A program made the translations under genes and the position numbers. From Herbaspirillum sp. CF444 (GTDB taxonomy: Bacteria; Pseudomonadota; Gammaproteobacteria; Burkholderiales; Burkholderiaceae_D), in NCBI RefSeq assembly GCF_000282135.1, contig NZ_AKJW01000062.1, forward strand, positions 1-64,000: a stretch of DNA of 64,000 nt. Reading direction: 5' to 3'. The notes beneath the pieces were generated by a model. It was not told the DNA's origin. It saw only the letters and a list, made by a program, of their open reading frames with translations, and did no database searches. Shown piece by piece: positions 16,726 through 25,600 of the stretch (position 1 is the stretch's first letter; each line of letters begins with the position of its first letter).

Positions 16726-17976
16726 ATGTCAGACGCTTGCGGCGTGGATTTCGGGACGTCCAATTCCACGATGGGATGGAGCAGGCAGGGACAACCATCC
16801 TTGCTGGCGCTGGAAGACGGCAAGATGACCTTGCCTTCGGTGGTCTTCTTCAACGCCGACGAAAACGAATTCAGCTACGGCCGCGCCGCGCTGTCGACGT
16901 ATCTGGCCGGCTACGAAGGCCGTCTGATGCGTTCGCTCAAAAGCCTGCTCGGCTCCGGCATGATCGACGGCCAGACCGAAGTCGGCGGGCGCGCCTTGCC
17001 GTTCCGCGCGTTGCTGTCGCAATTCATCGGCGAACTCAAACAACGCGGCGAACGTTCCGCCGGCCGTCGCTTCGACAGCGTGGTGCTGGGGCGTCCGGTG
17101 CATTTCGTCGATGACAACGCCGAAGCCGATCAACTGGCGCAAGACACGCTCGAAGAAATTGCGCGCGCGGTCGGCTTCAAGCACATCGATTTCCAGTACG
17201 AACCGATCGCCGCCGCCTTCGATTACGAATCCACCATAGCCCGCGAAGAACTCGTGCTCATCGCCGACATCGGCGGCGGCACCTCCGACTTTTCGCTGGT
17301 GCGCCTGTCGCCGGAGCGCGCCAAGAAAACCGAGCGTCGCGACGACATCCTCGCCACCGGCGGCGTGCATATCGGCGGCACCGATTTCGACAAATACCTC
17401 AGCTTGTCCAGCGTCATGCCGCTGCTTGGCCTTGGCAGCAAGCTCGCCGGCAACAGCGAAGTGCCGTCCGGCTACTACTTCAACCTGGCGACCTGGCACA
17501 CCATCAACCTGATCTACACGCGCAAGGCCTGGCAGCAATTGCAGGACGTCTATCGCGAAGTCAGCGAGCGCGACAAGTTCGCGCGCCTGCTCGACCTGGT
17601 CGAACAGCGCGCCGGCCACTGGCTGGCATTGCAGGTGGAGGCGGCCAAGATCGGCTTGTCCGGCGGCGAATCGGTTACGCTCGACCTCGATCGCCTGCGT
17701 CCGCCGGAGTCGCTGCAATTGCAGCGCGCCGATTTCGACGCCAGCATCGATCATCTGGTGGAGTCGGTCGAACAGACCGTCGGCAAGCTGCTCGGCGACG
17801 CCGGCATCAAGGCCGACGCCATCGACTCGGTGTTCTTCACCGGCGGCTCCAGCGGCGTGCATCTGCTGCGCCGTCGCATCGCCGCATTGGTGCCGAATGC
17901 GCGACAAGTCGAAGGCGACCTGTTCGGCAGCATCGGTTCCGGCCTGGCGTTGGATGCCGTACGGAAATTCTCCTGA
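16726..17976 (+). CDS. yegD: YegD-like Hsp70-family protein
   Basis: A 416-residue Hsp70/actin-fold ATPase consisting of the nucleotide-binding domain only. It has phosphate 1 motif GVDFGTSNST (residues 6-15), the EPIAAAFDYE segment, phosphate 2 motif ADIGGGTSDFSLV, and adenosine motif FFTGGSSGVHLLRR near the C-terminus. The peptide-binding domain of DnaK is absent, as in E. coli YegD. YegD-type proteins are uncharacterised chaperone-like ATPases. The gene stands alone, preceded by 128 nt of AT-richer leader and followed by a REP-like inverted repeat. Confidence 0.88.
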   Translation: MSDACGVDFGTSNSTMGWSRQGQPSLLALEDGKMTLPSVVFFNADENEFSYGRAALSTYLAGYEGRLMRSLKSLLGSGMIDGQTEVGGRALPFRALLSQFIGELKQRGERSAGRRFDSVVLGRPVHFVDDNAEADQLAQDTLEEIARAVGFKHIDFQYEPIAAAFDYESTIAREELVLIADIGGGTSDFSLVRLSPERAKKTERRDDILATGGVHIGGTDFDKYLSLSSVMPLLGLGSKLAGNSEVPSGYYFNLATWHTINLIYTRKAWQQLQDVYREVSERDKFARLLDLVEQRAGHWLALQVEAAKIGLSGGESVTLDLDRLRPPESLQLQRADFDASIDHLVESVEQTVGKLLGDAGIKADAIDSVFFTGGSSGVHLLRRRIAALVPNARQVEGDLFGSIGSGLALDAVRKFS

Positions 17977-18000
17977 TTTGCTCTGACGCGTAAAAAACAC

Positions 18001-18103
18001 GCCGTCGTCCCAGCGCACGCTGGGACCCAGCGTCGTTCGTCCTTTCAAGCTCCCCCTCATGCTTTCAACGTCACTGGGTCCTGGCTTTCGTCAGGACGAC
18101 GGA
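18001..18103. repeat. REP/BIME-like composite inverted repeat
   Basis: An element of about 100 bp between yegD and the cyclase gene. Outer arms CCGTCGTCC (18002-18010) and GGACGACGG (18094-18102) are exact inverted copies. Just inside, GGACCCAG and CTGGGTCC pair as well. Each side has its own hairpin (CCCAGCG / CGCTGGG with a 2-nt loop on the left; TCCTG / CAGGA on the right). Two head-to-head REP-like units are the usual form of dispersed intergenic BIME elements mobilised by RAYT transposases. It may also terminate yegD or stabilise its mRNA end. Confidence 0.65.
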
Positions 18104-18204
18104 GCGTGAGAAGAATGTTGCTTCGATGTGCTTCCCTGTAAATTCCATTGTGATCGGCCATGACTGCTGGCATCATCGCAACAAATAAATCTCAGGGGGA
18201 AGCT

Positions 18205-20469
18205 GTGCTGCGTCGTCTCTTCGCAAAACACGGTGGGCGCTGGCTGCTGGCGCTGGCATTGACGCTGGCGGCCGGTGCGCAGGTGATGGGCTATCTGCCC
18301 GGCTTGCTGACCGACCGCATCGATCTGTTCTTCTACGACATGCGCATGCGCATCGCCAAGGTGGAGACCGATCCGCGCATCGTCATCGTCGACATCGACG
18401 AAAAGAGCATCGGCGAAATCGGTCGCTGGCCGTGGAGCCGCGACGTCGTCGCCGCCCTCATCAGCAAGATGACCGACAGCTACGAAGCGCAGACCGTCGC
18501 CTTCGACGTACTGTTCGCCGAACCCGACAACAGCTCCGGCTACGCCACCCTGGAAAGCCTCGCTCGCAGCGAACTGAAATCGCTGCCGCAATTCGGCCAG
18601 CAATTGCAGGCGCTCAAGCCCAAACTCGATTTCGACGCGCGCATGGCTGCGGCCATCAATGGCCGGCCGGTGGTGATGGGCTACAACCTGTCCAACGAGC
18701 CCGACGCCATCGCCAAGGGCGAGCTGCCCAAGCCGGTCTTCACCACCGCCACGCTGGGCGGCCGCCGTCTCGACGTCACCCGCTGGAAAGCCTACGGCGC
18801 CAACCTGCCGCAATTGCAGCAAGCGGCCGAAGCGGGCGGCTTCTTCAATCCGCTGCTCGACAGCGACGGCCTGATCCGCCGCGTGCCGCTGATCGCCCAG
18901 GTCGGCGACAATTTCTACGAATCGCTGGCGCTGGCGAGCGCGCGCTCGGCGCTCGGCGCTTCGCGCATGAAGCCGATTTTCCTGCAGCAGGATGCCGTGA
19001 TGTCGGACCAACAGCTGCGCGATTACGGCGCGCTCGAATCGATTGCACTCGATACCAAACCGCGCCCGATGTTCATTCCGGTCGAGCGCCACCTGACTAC
19101 GCTGGTGACCTATCGCGGTCGCGGCGGCGTCCACGGCGGCGCCTTCCGCTATGTGTCGGCGGTGGACATCCTCAAGGGACGCATTCCCAAGAACGACCTG
19201 GCCGGTCGCATCCTGCTGGTCGGCACCACGGTGCCGGGCTTGTACGACTTGCGGGCCACGCCGGTGAGCCCGAATTATCCCGGCGTCGAAATCCACGCCA
19301 ACATCATCGCCTCCATCCTCGACGGCGACTTCAAGCAGCAGCCGGAATTCGCGGTCGGCTTCAACCTCGTGCAGATCGCGGTCATCGGACTGGTGCTGGG
19401 TTTGCTGCTGCCGCTGCTCGGCCCTTTGCTGTCCATCGTGCTGTCGTCGGCGGCCGCGTTCGGCATCGGTGCATTCAACTTCTGGCTGTACGACAGTGCC
19501 GGCCTGGTGTTGCCGATGGCGACCGCGTTGATCCTGATCGCGGCGCTGTTCATCTGCAACCTCGGCTGGGGCTATCTGTTCGAATACCGCAACCGCCGCG
19601 CCATCGTCAATCTGTTCGGCGAATACGTCGCGCCCGAACTGGTGGCCGAAATGGCCGCCAATCCCGCCAGCTACAACATGGAAGGCGAGAGCCGCGAACT
19701 GACCGTGATGTTCTCCGACGTGCGCGGCTTCACGACAATTTCCGAAGGCCTGCAGCCCAACGAATTGCGCGAATACATCAACGCCTACCTGACCGCCATG
19801 TCGGAAGACATCCGCGGCAACCGCGGCACGCTCGACAAATACATCGGCGACGCCGTGATGGCCTTCTGGGGGGCGCCGATTGCCTTGCCCGACCACGCCG
19901 CGCGCGCGGTGACCACGGCGCTGAAGATGCAGCAAAGCTGCATCGTGCTCAATGAAGAATTCGCCAAGCGCAACTGGCCGCCGCTGAAGATCGGCATCGG
20001 CCTCAACACCGGCAACATGCGCGTGGGCGACATGGGCTCCAAGATCCGCAAGGCGTACACGGTGATGGGCGACGCCGTCAATCTGTCGTCGCGGCTGGAG
20101 TCGATCACCAAGGTCTACGGCGTCGGCGTGCTGGTCGGACAAGCCACGCGCGCCGCCGCACCGGAGTTCGCCTATCGCGAACTCGACAGCGTGCGCGTCA
20201 AGGGCAAGAACGAGCCGGTGCCGATTTTCGAACCGCTGGGACTGGCGTCGGAACTGACGCCGGCGCAGCGCGAGCAACTCGATAAGTGGACGGCGGCGTT
20301 GGCGCTGGTGCGTCAGCAACAGTGGGACCAGGCCGAGCAAATCATTATTGCCTTGCGGCAAGAGGATGCGCATGGCCTGTACGATCTCTACCTGCAGCGC
20401 ATCGCTTATTTCCGTGCGCATTCATTGCCGCCGGATTGGGATGGCGTGACCACCTTCGAGACAAAATAA
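18205..20469 (+). CDS. CHASE2-domain adenylate cyclase (class III)
   Basis: A 754-residue membrane enzyme. An N-terminal helix is followed by a periplasmic CHASE2 sensor domain (about residues 30-330, with RIVIVDIDEKSIGEIGRWPW). A cluster of about three membrane helices (about 355-440) then leads to a class III cyclase domain (about 480-660). That domain has both metal-binding Asp motifs (MFSDVRGF and GDAVMAFWG), the adenine-selecting Lys in LDKYIGD and the MGDAVNLSSRLE motif, so ATP is the expected substrate. I prefer the GTG start at 18205 because AGGGGGA lies 5 nt upstream; an in-frame ATG at 18160 has no Shine-Dalgarno. It precedes the two-partner-secretion genes on the same strand. CHASE2 cyclases often neighbour FecR-domain genes, as here. 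Confidence 0.9.
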   Translation: MLRRLFAKHGGRWLLALALTLAAGAQVMGYLPGLLTDRIDLFFYDMRMRIAKVETDPRIVIVDIDEKSIGEIGRWPWSRDVVAALISKMTDSYEAQTVAFDVLFAEPDNSSGYATLESLARSELKSLPQFGQQLQALKPKLDFDARMAAAINGRPVVMGYNLSNEPDAIAKGELPKPVFTTATLGGRRLDVTRWKAYGANLPQLQQAAEAGGFFNPLLDSDGLIRRVPLIAQVGDNFYESLALASARSALGASRMKPIFLQQDAVMSDQQLRDYGALESIALDTKPRPMFIPVERHLTTLVTYRGRGGVHGGAFRYVSAVDILKGRIPKNDLAGRILLVGTTVPGLYDLRATPVSPNYPGVEIHANIIASILDGDFKQQPEFAVGFNLVQIAVIGLVLGLLLPLLGPLLSIVLSSAAAFGIGAFNFWLYDSAGLVLPMATALILIAALFICNLGWGYLFEYRNRRAIVNLFGEYVAPELVAEMAANPASYNMEGESRELTVMFSDVRGFTTISEGLQPNELREYINAYLTAMSEDIRGNRGTLDKYIGDAVMAFWGAPIALPDHAARAVTTALKMQQSCIVLNEEFAKRNWPPLKIGIGLNTGNMRVGDMGSKIRKAYTVMGDAVNLSSRLESITKVYGVGVLVGQATRAAAPEFAYRELDSVRVKGKNEPVPIFEPLGLASELTPAQREQLDKWTAALALVRQQQWDQAEQIIIALRQEDAHGLYDLYLQRIAYFRAHSLPPDWDGVTTFETK

Positions 20470-20582
20470 CAACGGTGAAAGTGCTTTGCCGGCAAGATTT
20501 TCGAGATTAATTTTCCAGGTGGAAATTTTTCCGACAGGTCTTTGTCAGTTAAGTTAAGACCGATACCGGATAGTGTTAATTT

Positions 20583-20785
20583 TTGTCGACAGGCAATAGG
20601 CTCTCTATCTATACTCGCAAGTATGTCGCGCTGTTCGGGGTGGGTGGCGCGGGCACGGTGGTTTTCGTCGCAACATCGCCTGCATCATTCGTATCTCGCG
20701 CAAGAAGAACAAGAAGATCCGCGAAACCGATGCAGCGCATGCGGCGCTGGCAACTGCCGTCGTACAACAACTCTCCGAAGAATAA
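20583..20785 (+). pseudogene. Possible frameshifted small membrane-protein gene
   Basis: No full-length frame exists here, but two adjoining frames read like one small protein. Frame A (from a TTG at 20583) gives RKYVALFGVGGAGTVVFV, a membrane helix. Frame B (in frame from about 20672 to the TAA at 20783) gives NIACIIRISRKKNKK followed by an amphipathic tail ending AVVQQLSEE. Joining them needs one extra base near the TTTT run at 20662-20665 or just after. Codon use in frame B (AAG, CTG, GCG, GTC) matches the genome. It could be a real pseudogene, a sequencing error or chance. No family recognised; no strong Shine-Dalgarno at the TTG. Confidence 0.35.
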
Positions 20786-20797
20786 ACAAGGCCGGAA

Positions 20798-20962
20798 ATG
20801 CCGCGATACTCGCGTTCTTCCGGCTGTCGTTGCGAGCTTGGTATTTGCAATGCAGTAGGGGACGCCGTAGGGGATATCGATACGGCAACACTGCAGGCAG
20901 TGCAGCAGGGCAGTATGCAGCACGTCGGACGCATCGCGGGTGCACCGGCAAAAAGAGGGTAG
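20798..20962 (+). CDS. Hypothetical 54-residue ORF upstream of tpsB
   Basis: ATG to TAG, 54 codons, in the same frame as the end of the preceding small ORF and 12 nt after its stop, with AAGGCCGGAA upstream as a weak ribosome site. The product has a cysteine-rich start (SSGCRCELGICN) and then a soluble stretch with DAVGDIDTATLQAVQQGS. Codon use is less biased than in neighbouring genes. I do not recognise it. It lies in the 581-nt gap between the cyclase and tpsB genes; apart from this and the broken ORF before it I see nothing else in that gap. Confidence 0.3.
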   Translation: MPRYSRSSGCRCELGICNAVGDAVGDIDTATLQAVQQGSMQHVGRIAGAPAKRG

Positions 20963-21050
20963 GGAATCCATCATAAATCGAGACGACGTCAGGTCGGTTG
21001 CCGGGTAGACCGGCGCCCGGCGGCCGTCGTCCTGAGAACGAAATAAAAAA

Positions 21051-22688
21051 ATGAAACAACGTTTACTGCAGTGTTTATTGGGGATGACATTGACGGTTGC
21101 GGCCGCGAGCGCGCTCGCCGACGACAGCTTCAATATCGTGCGCTTCCAGGTCGATGGCAACACGCTGTTGTCCGCGGAAGAAGTGCAGCATCTGGTGGCG
21201 CCGATGGTCGGCCCCGGCCGCGTCTACGGCGACGTGCAGAAAGCGCTGGAAGCGCTCGAGAACGCCTATCGCAAGGAAGGCTACAGCGCGGTGCAAGTGT
21301 ATGTGCCGGAGCAGGAACTCACCAGCGGCGTGGTCAGGATTCAGGTGACTGAAAACATGATCAAGGACGTCACCGTCACCGGCAACAAATACTTCAGCGA
21401 AAAGAATATCCGCGCCAGCCTGCCGGAAGTGGAGATCGGCAAGACGCCGAATCTGCGCGTCATTTCAGAAGCGGTGCAACTGAGCAACGACAGCCCGGCC
21501 AAGCAGATCAACGTCAACCTGAGCTCCAGCGAAGAAGACGGCAAGATCAACGCCGAGATCAAGGTCACCGACAACGACCCGCTGCGCGTGTTCATGACGC
21601 TCGACAACACCGGCGCCGCGTCGACCGGCAACTGGCGCACCGGCGTGGCGGTCCAGTACGCCAACCTGTTCGACCGCGACCAGGTCGGTACGCTGGCCTA
21701 CACCACCTCGCCGGACAGCCCGAGCGGCGTGAAGGTCGATCTCTACTCGCTCGGTTATCGCATTCCGCTCTACGGCATCGGCGACAGCATCGATTTCATC
21801 TACGGCAAGTCCAGCGTCAATTCTCCGGGATCGTCGCCGACGCTGGGCGGATTGCTCGGCTTCACCGGCAAGGGCGATGTCTACGGCCTGCGCTGGAACC
21901 ATTTCTTCGCGCGCGAAGGCGAGACCAGCAGCAAGCTGGTGTTCGGCGTCGATTACAAAAAAATCGACTCGCGCTGCAGCATCGGCGGCGTCGAGCTGAG
22001 CATCGCGCCGCCGACGCCGCCGGTGGCGTCCTGCGTGCCCTACACCACCATGCCGCTGAGCGCGACCTACAGCAGCCAGACGCGCAGCGCCACGCAGAGC
22101 ACCGATTACAACATCGGCCTCGCGCGCAACTGGGGCACCGGCACGTCCTACACCAACACCACCACCGACGGCCGTACCGACCGTTATTCCTACCTGACGC
22201 CGGGCAGCCGCAATACGCACGACGACTTCATGATCTTGCGCGCCGGCGCCTCGATTTTCAAAGGCTTCCAGAGCGACTGGCAAATGCGCATCGCCTTCAC
22301 CGGGCAATACGCCAAGGACCCGCTGGTCTCGGCCGAACAATTCGGGCTGGTCGGCGCCACCACCGTGCGCGGCTTCACCGAACGCGCCGTCGCCGCCGAC
22401 AGCGGCCTGATCGTCAATGCCGAGGTCTACACGCCCGAACTGGCGAGCAAAGGCAACCTGCGCCTGCTGGCCTTCTACGACATCGGTCGCGGCTACAACA
22501 ACAACGTCGGCAGCAGCGGCCTGCCCAACAATCTGACGGTGGCGAGCATCGGCTTCGGCGCGCGCTATGCGCTGGGCCGCGACTTCAACGTGAAACTGGA
22601 CGTCGCCCGGGTCGCCAACCCGGGTACGTCGCTGACCGAAAAACGTGGTGATCTGAATGCGCATGTAAGCGCGACATTGGGGTTCTGA
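21051..22688 (+). CDS. ShlB/FhaC/HecB-family two-partner-secretion translocator (TpsB)
   Basis: A 545-residue outer-membrane transporter. A signal peptide ending ALA is followed at once by POTRA 1 (FNIVRFQVDGNTLLS, about residues 27-105) and POTRA 2 (about 106-180), then a 16-strand-type barrel ending in HVSATLGF. The L6 tip motif VRGF (in GATTVRGFTERAVAAD) is present. There is no room between the signal peptide and POTRA 1 for the N-terminal plug helix seen in FhaC. It secretes the TpsA protein encoded 1 nt downstream; the pair is clearly one operon. Confidence 0.92.
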   Translation: MKQRLLQCLLGMTLTVAAASALADDSFNIVRFQVDGNTLLSAEEVQHLVAPMVGPGRVYGDVQKALEALENAYRKEGYSAVQVYVPEQELTSGVVRIQVTENMIKDVTVTGNKYFSEKNIRASLPEVEIGKTPNLRVISEAVQLSNDSPAKQINVNLSSSEEDGKINAEIKVTDNDPLRVFMTLDNTGAASTGNWRTGVAVQYANLFDRDQVGTLAYTTSPDSPSGVKVDLYSLGYRIPLYGIGDSIDFIYGKSSVNSPGSSPTLGGLLGFTGKGDVYGLRWNHFFAREGETSSKLVFGVDYKKIDSRCSIGGVELSIAPPTPPVASCVPYTTMPLSATYSSQTRSATQSTDYNIGLARNWGTGTSYTNTTTDGRTDRYSYLTPGSRNTHDDFMILRAGASIFKGFQSDWQMRIAFTGQYAKDPLVSAEQFGLVGATTVRGFTERAVAADSGLIVNAEVYTPELASKGNLRLLAFYDIGRGYNNNVGSSGLPNNLTVASIGFGARYALGRDFNVKLDVARVANPGTSLTEKRGDLNAHVSATLGF

Positions 22689-22689
22689 C

Positions 22690-25600
22690 ATGAATAATCC
22701 AGGCCAAAAAACTATGACGGGCAAGGACGCCGCGCGCGTCGAATTGTTGCCGCCGTCGTTCACCCTGCGCGTGGGCAATCGCCGCCTGACCATGAGCCGG
22801 CGTCCGCGCAAACCGGTGCCGACCCTGCTGACAGGCCTGCTGCGCCGCTCGTGGCGCGCGATGTTCGGCAAGTCCTTGCGCATCTCGGTGACGGCCGCGG
22901 CGATCTGCGCGGCATGGAATGTGTCGGCGCTGGCAGCGGCGCCGCCAGTGAACACCTTGCCGACCGGCGGCGCCATCACCTACGGCAACGCGACGATCAC
23001 GCAAAACGGCAATACGCTCAACATCAACCAGACCTCGGGCCAGGCGATCGGCAGCTTCACGACGTTCAGCATCGGCTCCAACGCCGTGGTCGACATCAGC
23101 CAGCCGAACGCGGCGGCAGCCTTCCTTGCGCGCGTGACCGGCTCCGATCCGTCGCTGATCTACGGCTTGTTGAAATCGAACGGCACGGTTGCCCTGATCA
23201 ATCAGAACGGCATCCTGGTCGGCCCGACCGGCGTAGTCGACGTCGCCCGTTTCATTGCAAGTACGCTGAACATCAGCGACAGCGATTTTCTGGCAGGACG
23301 TCTGACGTTCAACAACGGCGCGACTGCCGGCAGCGTGGAGAACCAGGGCACCATCAAGAGCGCCACCGGCGGCAGCGTTTATCTGATCGGCGCCAACGTC
23401 ACCAACAGCGGCGTGATCACCAGCCCGAACGGCGAGATCCTGCTGGCTGCAGGCCAGACGGTGCAACTGGTCGACACCGCCACGCCGGGCGTGTCGGTGA
23501 ACGTGACCGGCTCCGCCGGCAGCGTCACCAATCTCGGCACCATTTCAGCAGCGGCAGGCCGCATCGGCATCGCCGCCGGCCTGATCAACAACAGCGGCAA
23601 CATCAATGCCAGCAGCGTGGTCAGCGACGGCGGCCGCATCTTCCTGCGCGCTTCGCAAAACCTGACGACCACGGCGTCGTCGAATATCAGCGCCGACGGC
23701 GCCAGCACCGGCAAGGGCGGCAGCGTGGTGTTGTATTCGGACGGCGCGGCTTACATCGACGGCGATGTCTCGGCGCAGGGCGCGGCGGGCAAGGGCGGCT
23801 ATGTCGAGACTTCCGGTCTGAAGTCGCTGGATGTGGTCAAGGTGCCGACGGTAGGCAGCGGCGGCCAGTGGTACATCGACCCTTACGATCTGGAAGTGGT
23901 GAGCGATTCGTTTGCCCCCAACAACACGACGGCAGATCCTGTTAACGCCATCAGTTCGAGCGGCGATAGTTCAAAAATCCGGGCCTCGACCATCGTGGGT
24001 TTGCTGAACGGCGGCACGGACGTGACGTTGACAACCGGTAACAGCGGCGGATCGGATGCCGGCAACATCACTGTCAGCGCGAACATCAACAAGGTCGGGG
24101 CCTCCAATTCCAACCTGACCCTGAATGCCCAGAACAATATTTCCATCAACGCCAACATCACCAGCAGCGGCAGCGCGCTGAACCTGACGTTGAACAGCTA
24201 CTACCGCGGGGATGACAGCGGATCTCACGACGTTAACGTGAATCATGCAGACATTTCGCTCAACGGCGGCGTGCTGACCGTGACAAATGGCAACAGCACA
24301 TCGCATTCGGGCAATGGTGGGTTGAATCTCAACAATGGTTCGCGCCTGCTGCTGACGCAAGCAAGCAGCGGTTTGATGGCCGGCGACGTCACGGTGGATG
24401 GCACCAGTTCGCTGCTCATCAGCCAAGGCTCTGCATCGGTGGGCACCTTCACCAATAGCGGTACTGCCAACATCAGCGGCAGCGGTACGATCAACGTCAG
24501 CGGCGATGTCAACAACCACAATCTGCTCAATCTGAGCGGAAGCGGCAACGTGAATATCTCGGGTAGCATCAACAATACGGATACCGGCACCATCAACGTG
24601 GATGCCACATCGCTGCACTTCAACCAGACCAATAGCCTCAATACCTCCGGCAACTTCAATGTCAATGGCGGAACCCTCACGGTTCAGGGCGGCAATGTCT
24701 CCGGCAATGTCAACGTCGCCTCCGGTGCGGCATTCAATCTGAATTACATGAATGTCGGCAATGCCACCGGAGCCACCAGTTTCACGGGCACGGGGAGCAT
24801 GGCGTGGGCAGGGAATATCACTTTGCTCTCGGACATCACCTTGGCGGCCAACGGTCCGTCTCTGACGCTGAATGGCGGCAATCCCGAGTTCGTTCTGGCC
24901 TATTCCGGTCAAACTCCCCGCACCTTGATCACCAACAATACCGTGACGGTCAACGGGCGGGCGTCATTGGATCCCGGCGTGATCTGGAACAATAGCGGCA
25001 CGGTCAACATTAACGCTCTTAACCAAGAGGGAGACAGACTCTCGCTTGGAGGAAATGCGCAGTTCAATAACCTGCAAGGCGGCACAATCAACCTGACCGG
25101 ACCGACGTCACTGATCGCGAATGCCGGGGATTTCAACAATCAGGCCGGCGCTACCTTGAATCTCGGTACTTGCTCGACGCTGGATGTCGGTAGCAACGCG
25201 AAGTTTGCCAACGCAGGCAATATCACGATGCAGGTCGCCTCCAAAATTCTTGCTTCAAACGCCGCCAATTCCGGGATCATCAGCGGGAACGGCACGATTA
25301 CTTCATCAGGCGTCTTCACAAATAGTGGCGTCGTGACATTGGGTGACAACGGATCTCTTACCGCAACGTCATTCGCCAACAGCCTTGGTGCAACAGTCAA
25401 CGGAACCGGAGCAGTCTCGGTGTCTGGAGATTTTAATAACAACGGCATCGTTGCTTTGGGTACTGCAGGCAGCATCGCCGCCGTGAATTTCAACAACAAC
25501 AACGGCGGAGCGGTAAACGGCAACGGTACTTATACATTAAGCGATACATTCAATAACAATGGCACCTTATCACCAGGTGGCGATGGTGCGATTGGCGCTA

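Noticed and set aside
18160..18204. ATG at 18160 as the cyclase start
   Set aside because: No Shine-Dalgarno precedes it, while an in-frame GTG at 18205 follows AGGGGGA at ideal distance.
20609..21163. 184-codon minus-strand frame across the start of tpsB
   Set aside because: It overlaps the tpsB signal peptide and POTRA 1, its product is Cys- and Arg-rich with no domain, and codon use is not that of the genome.
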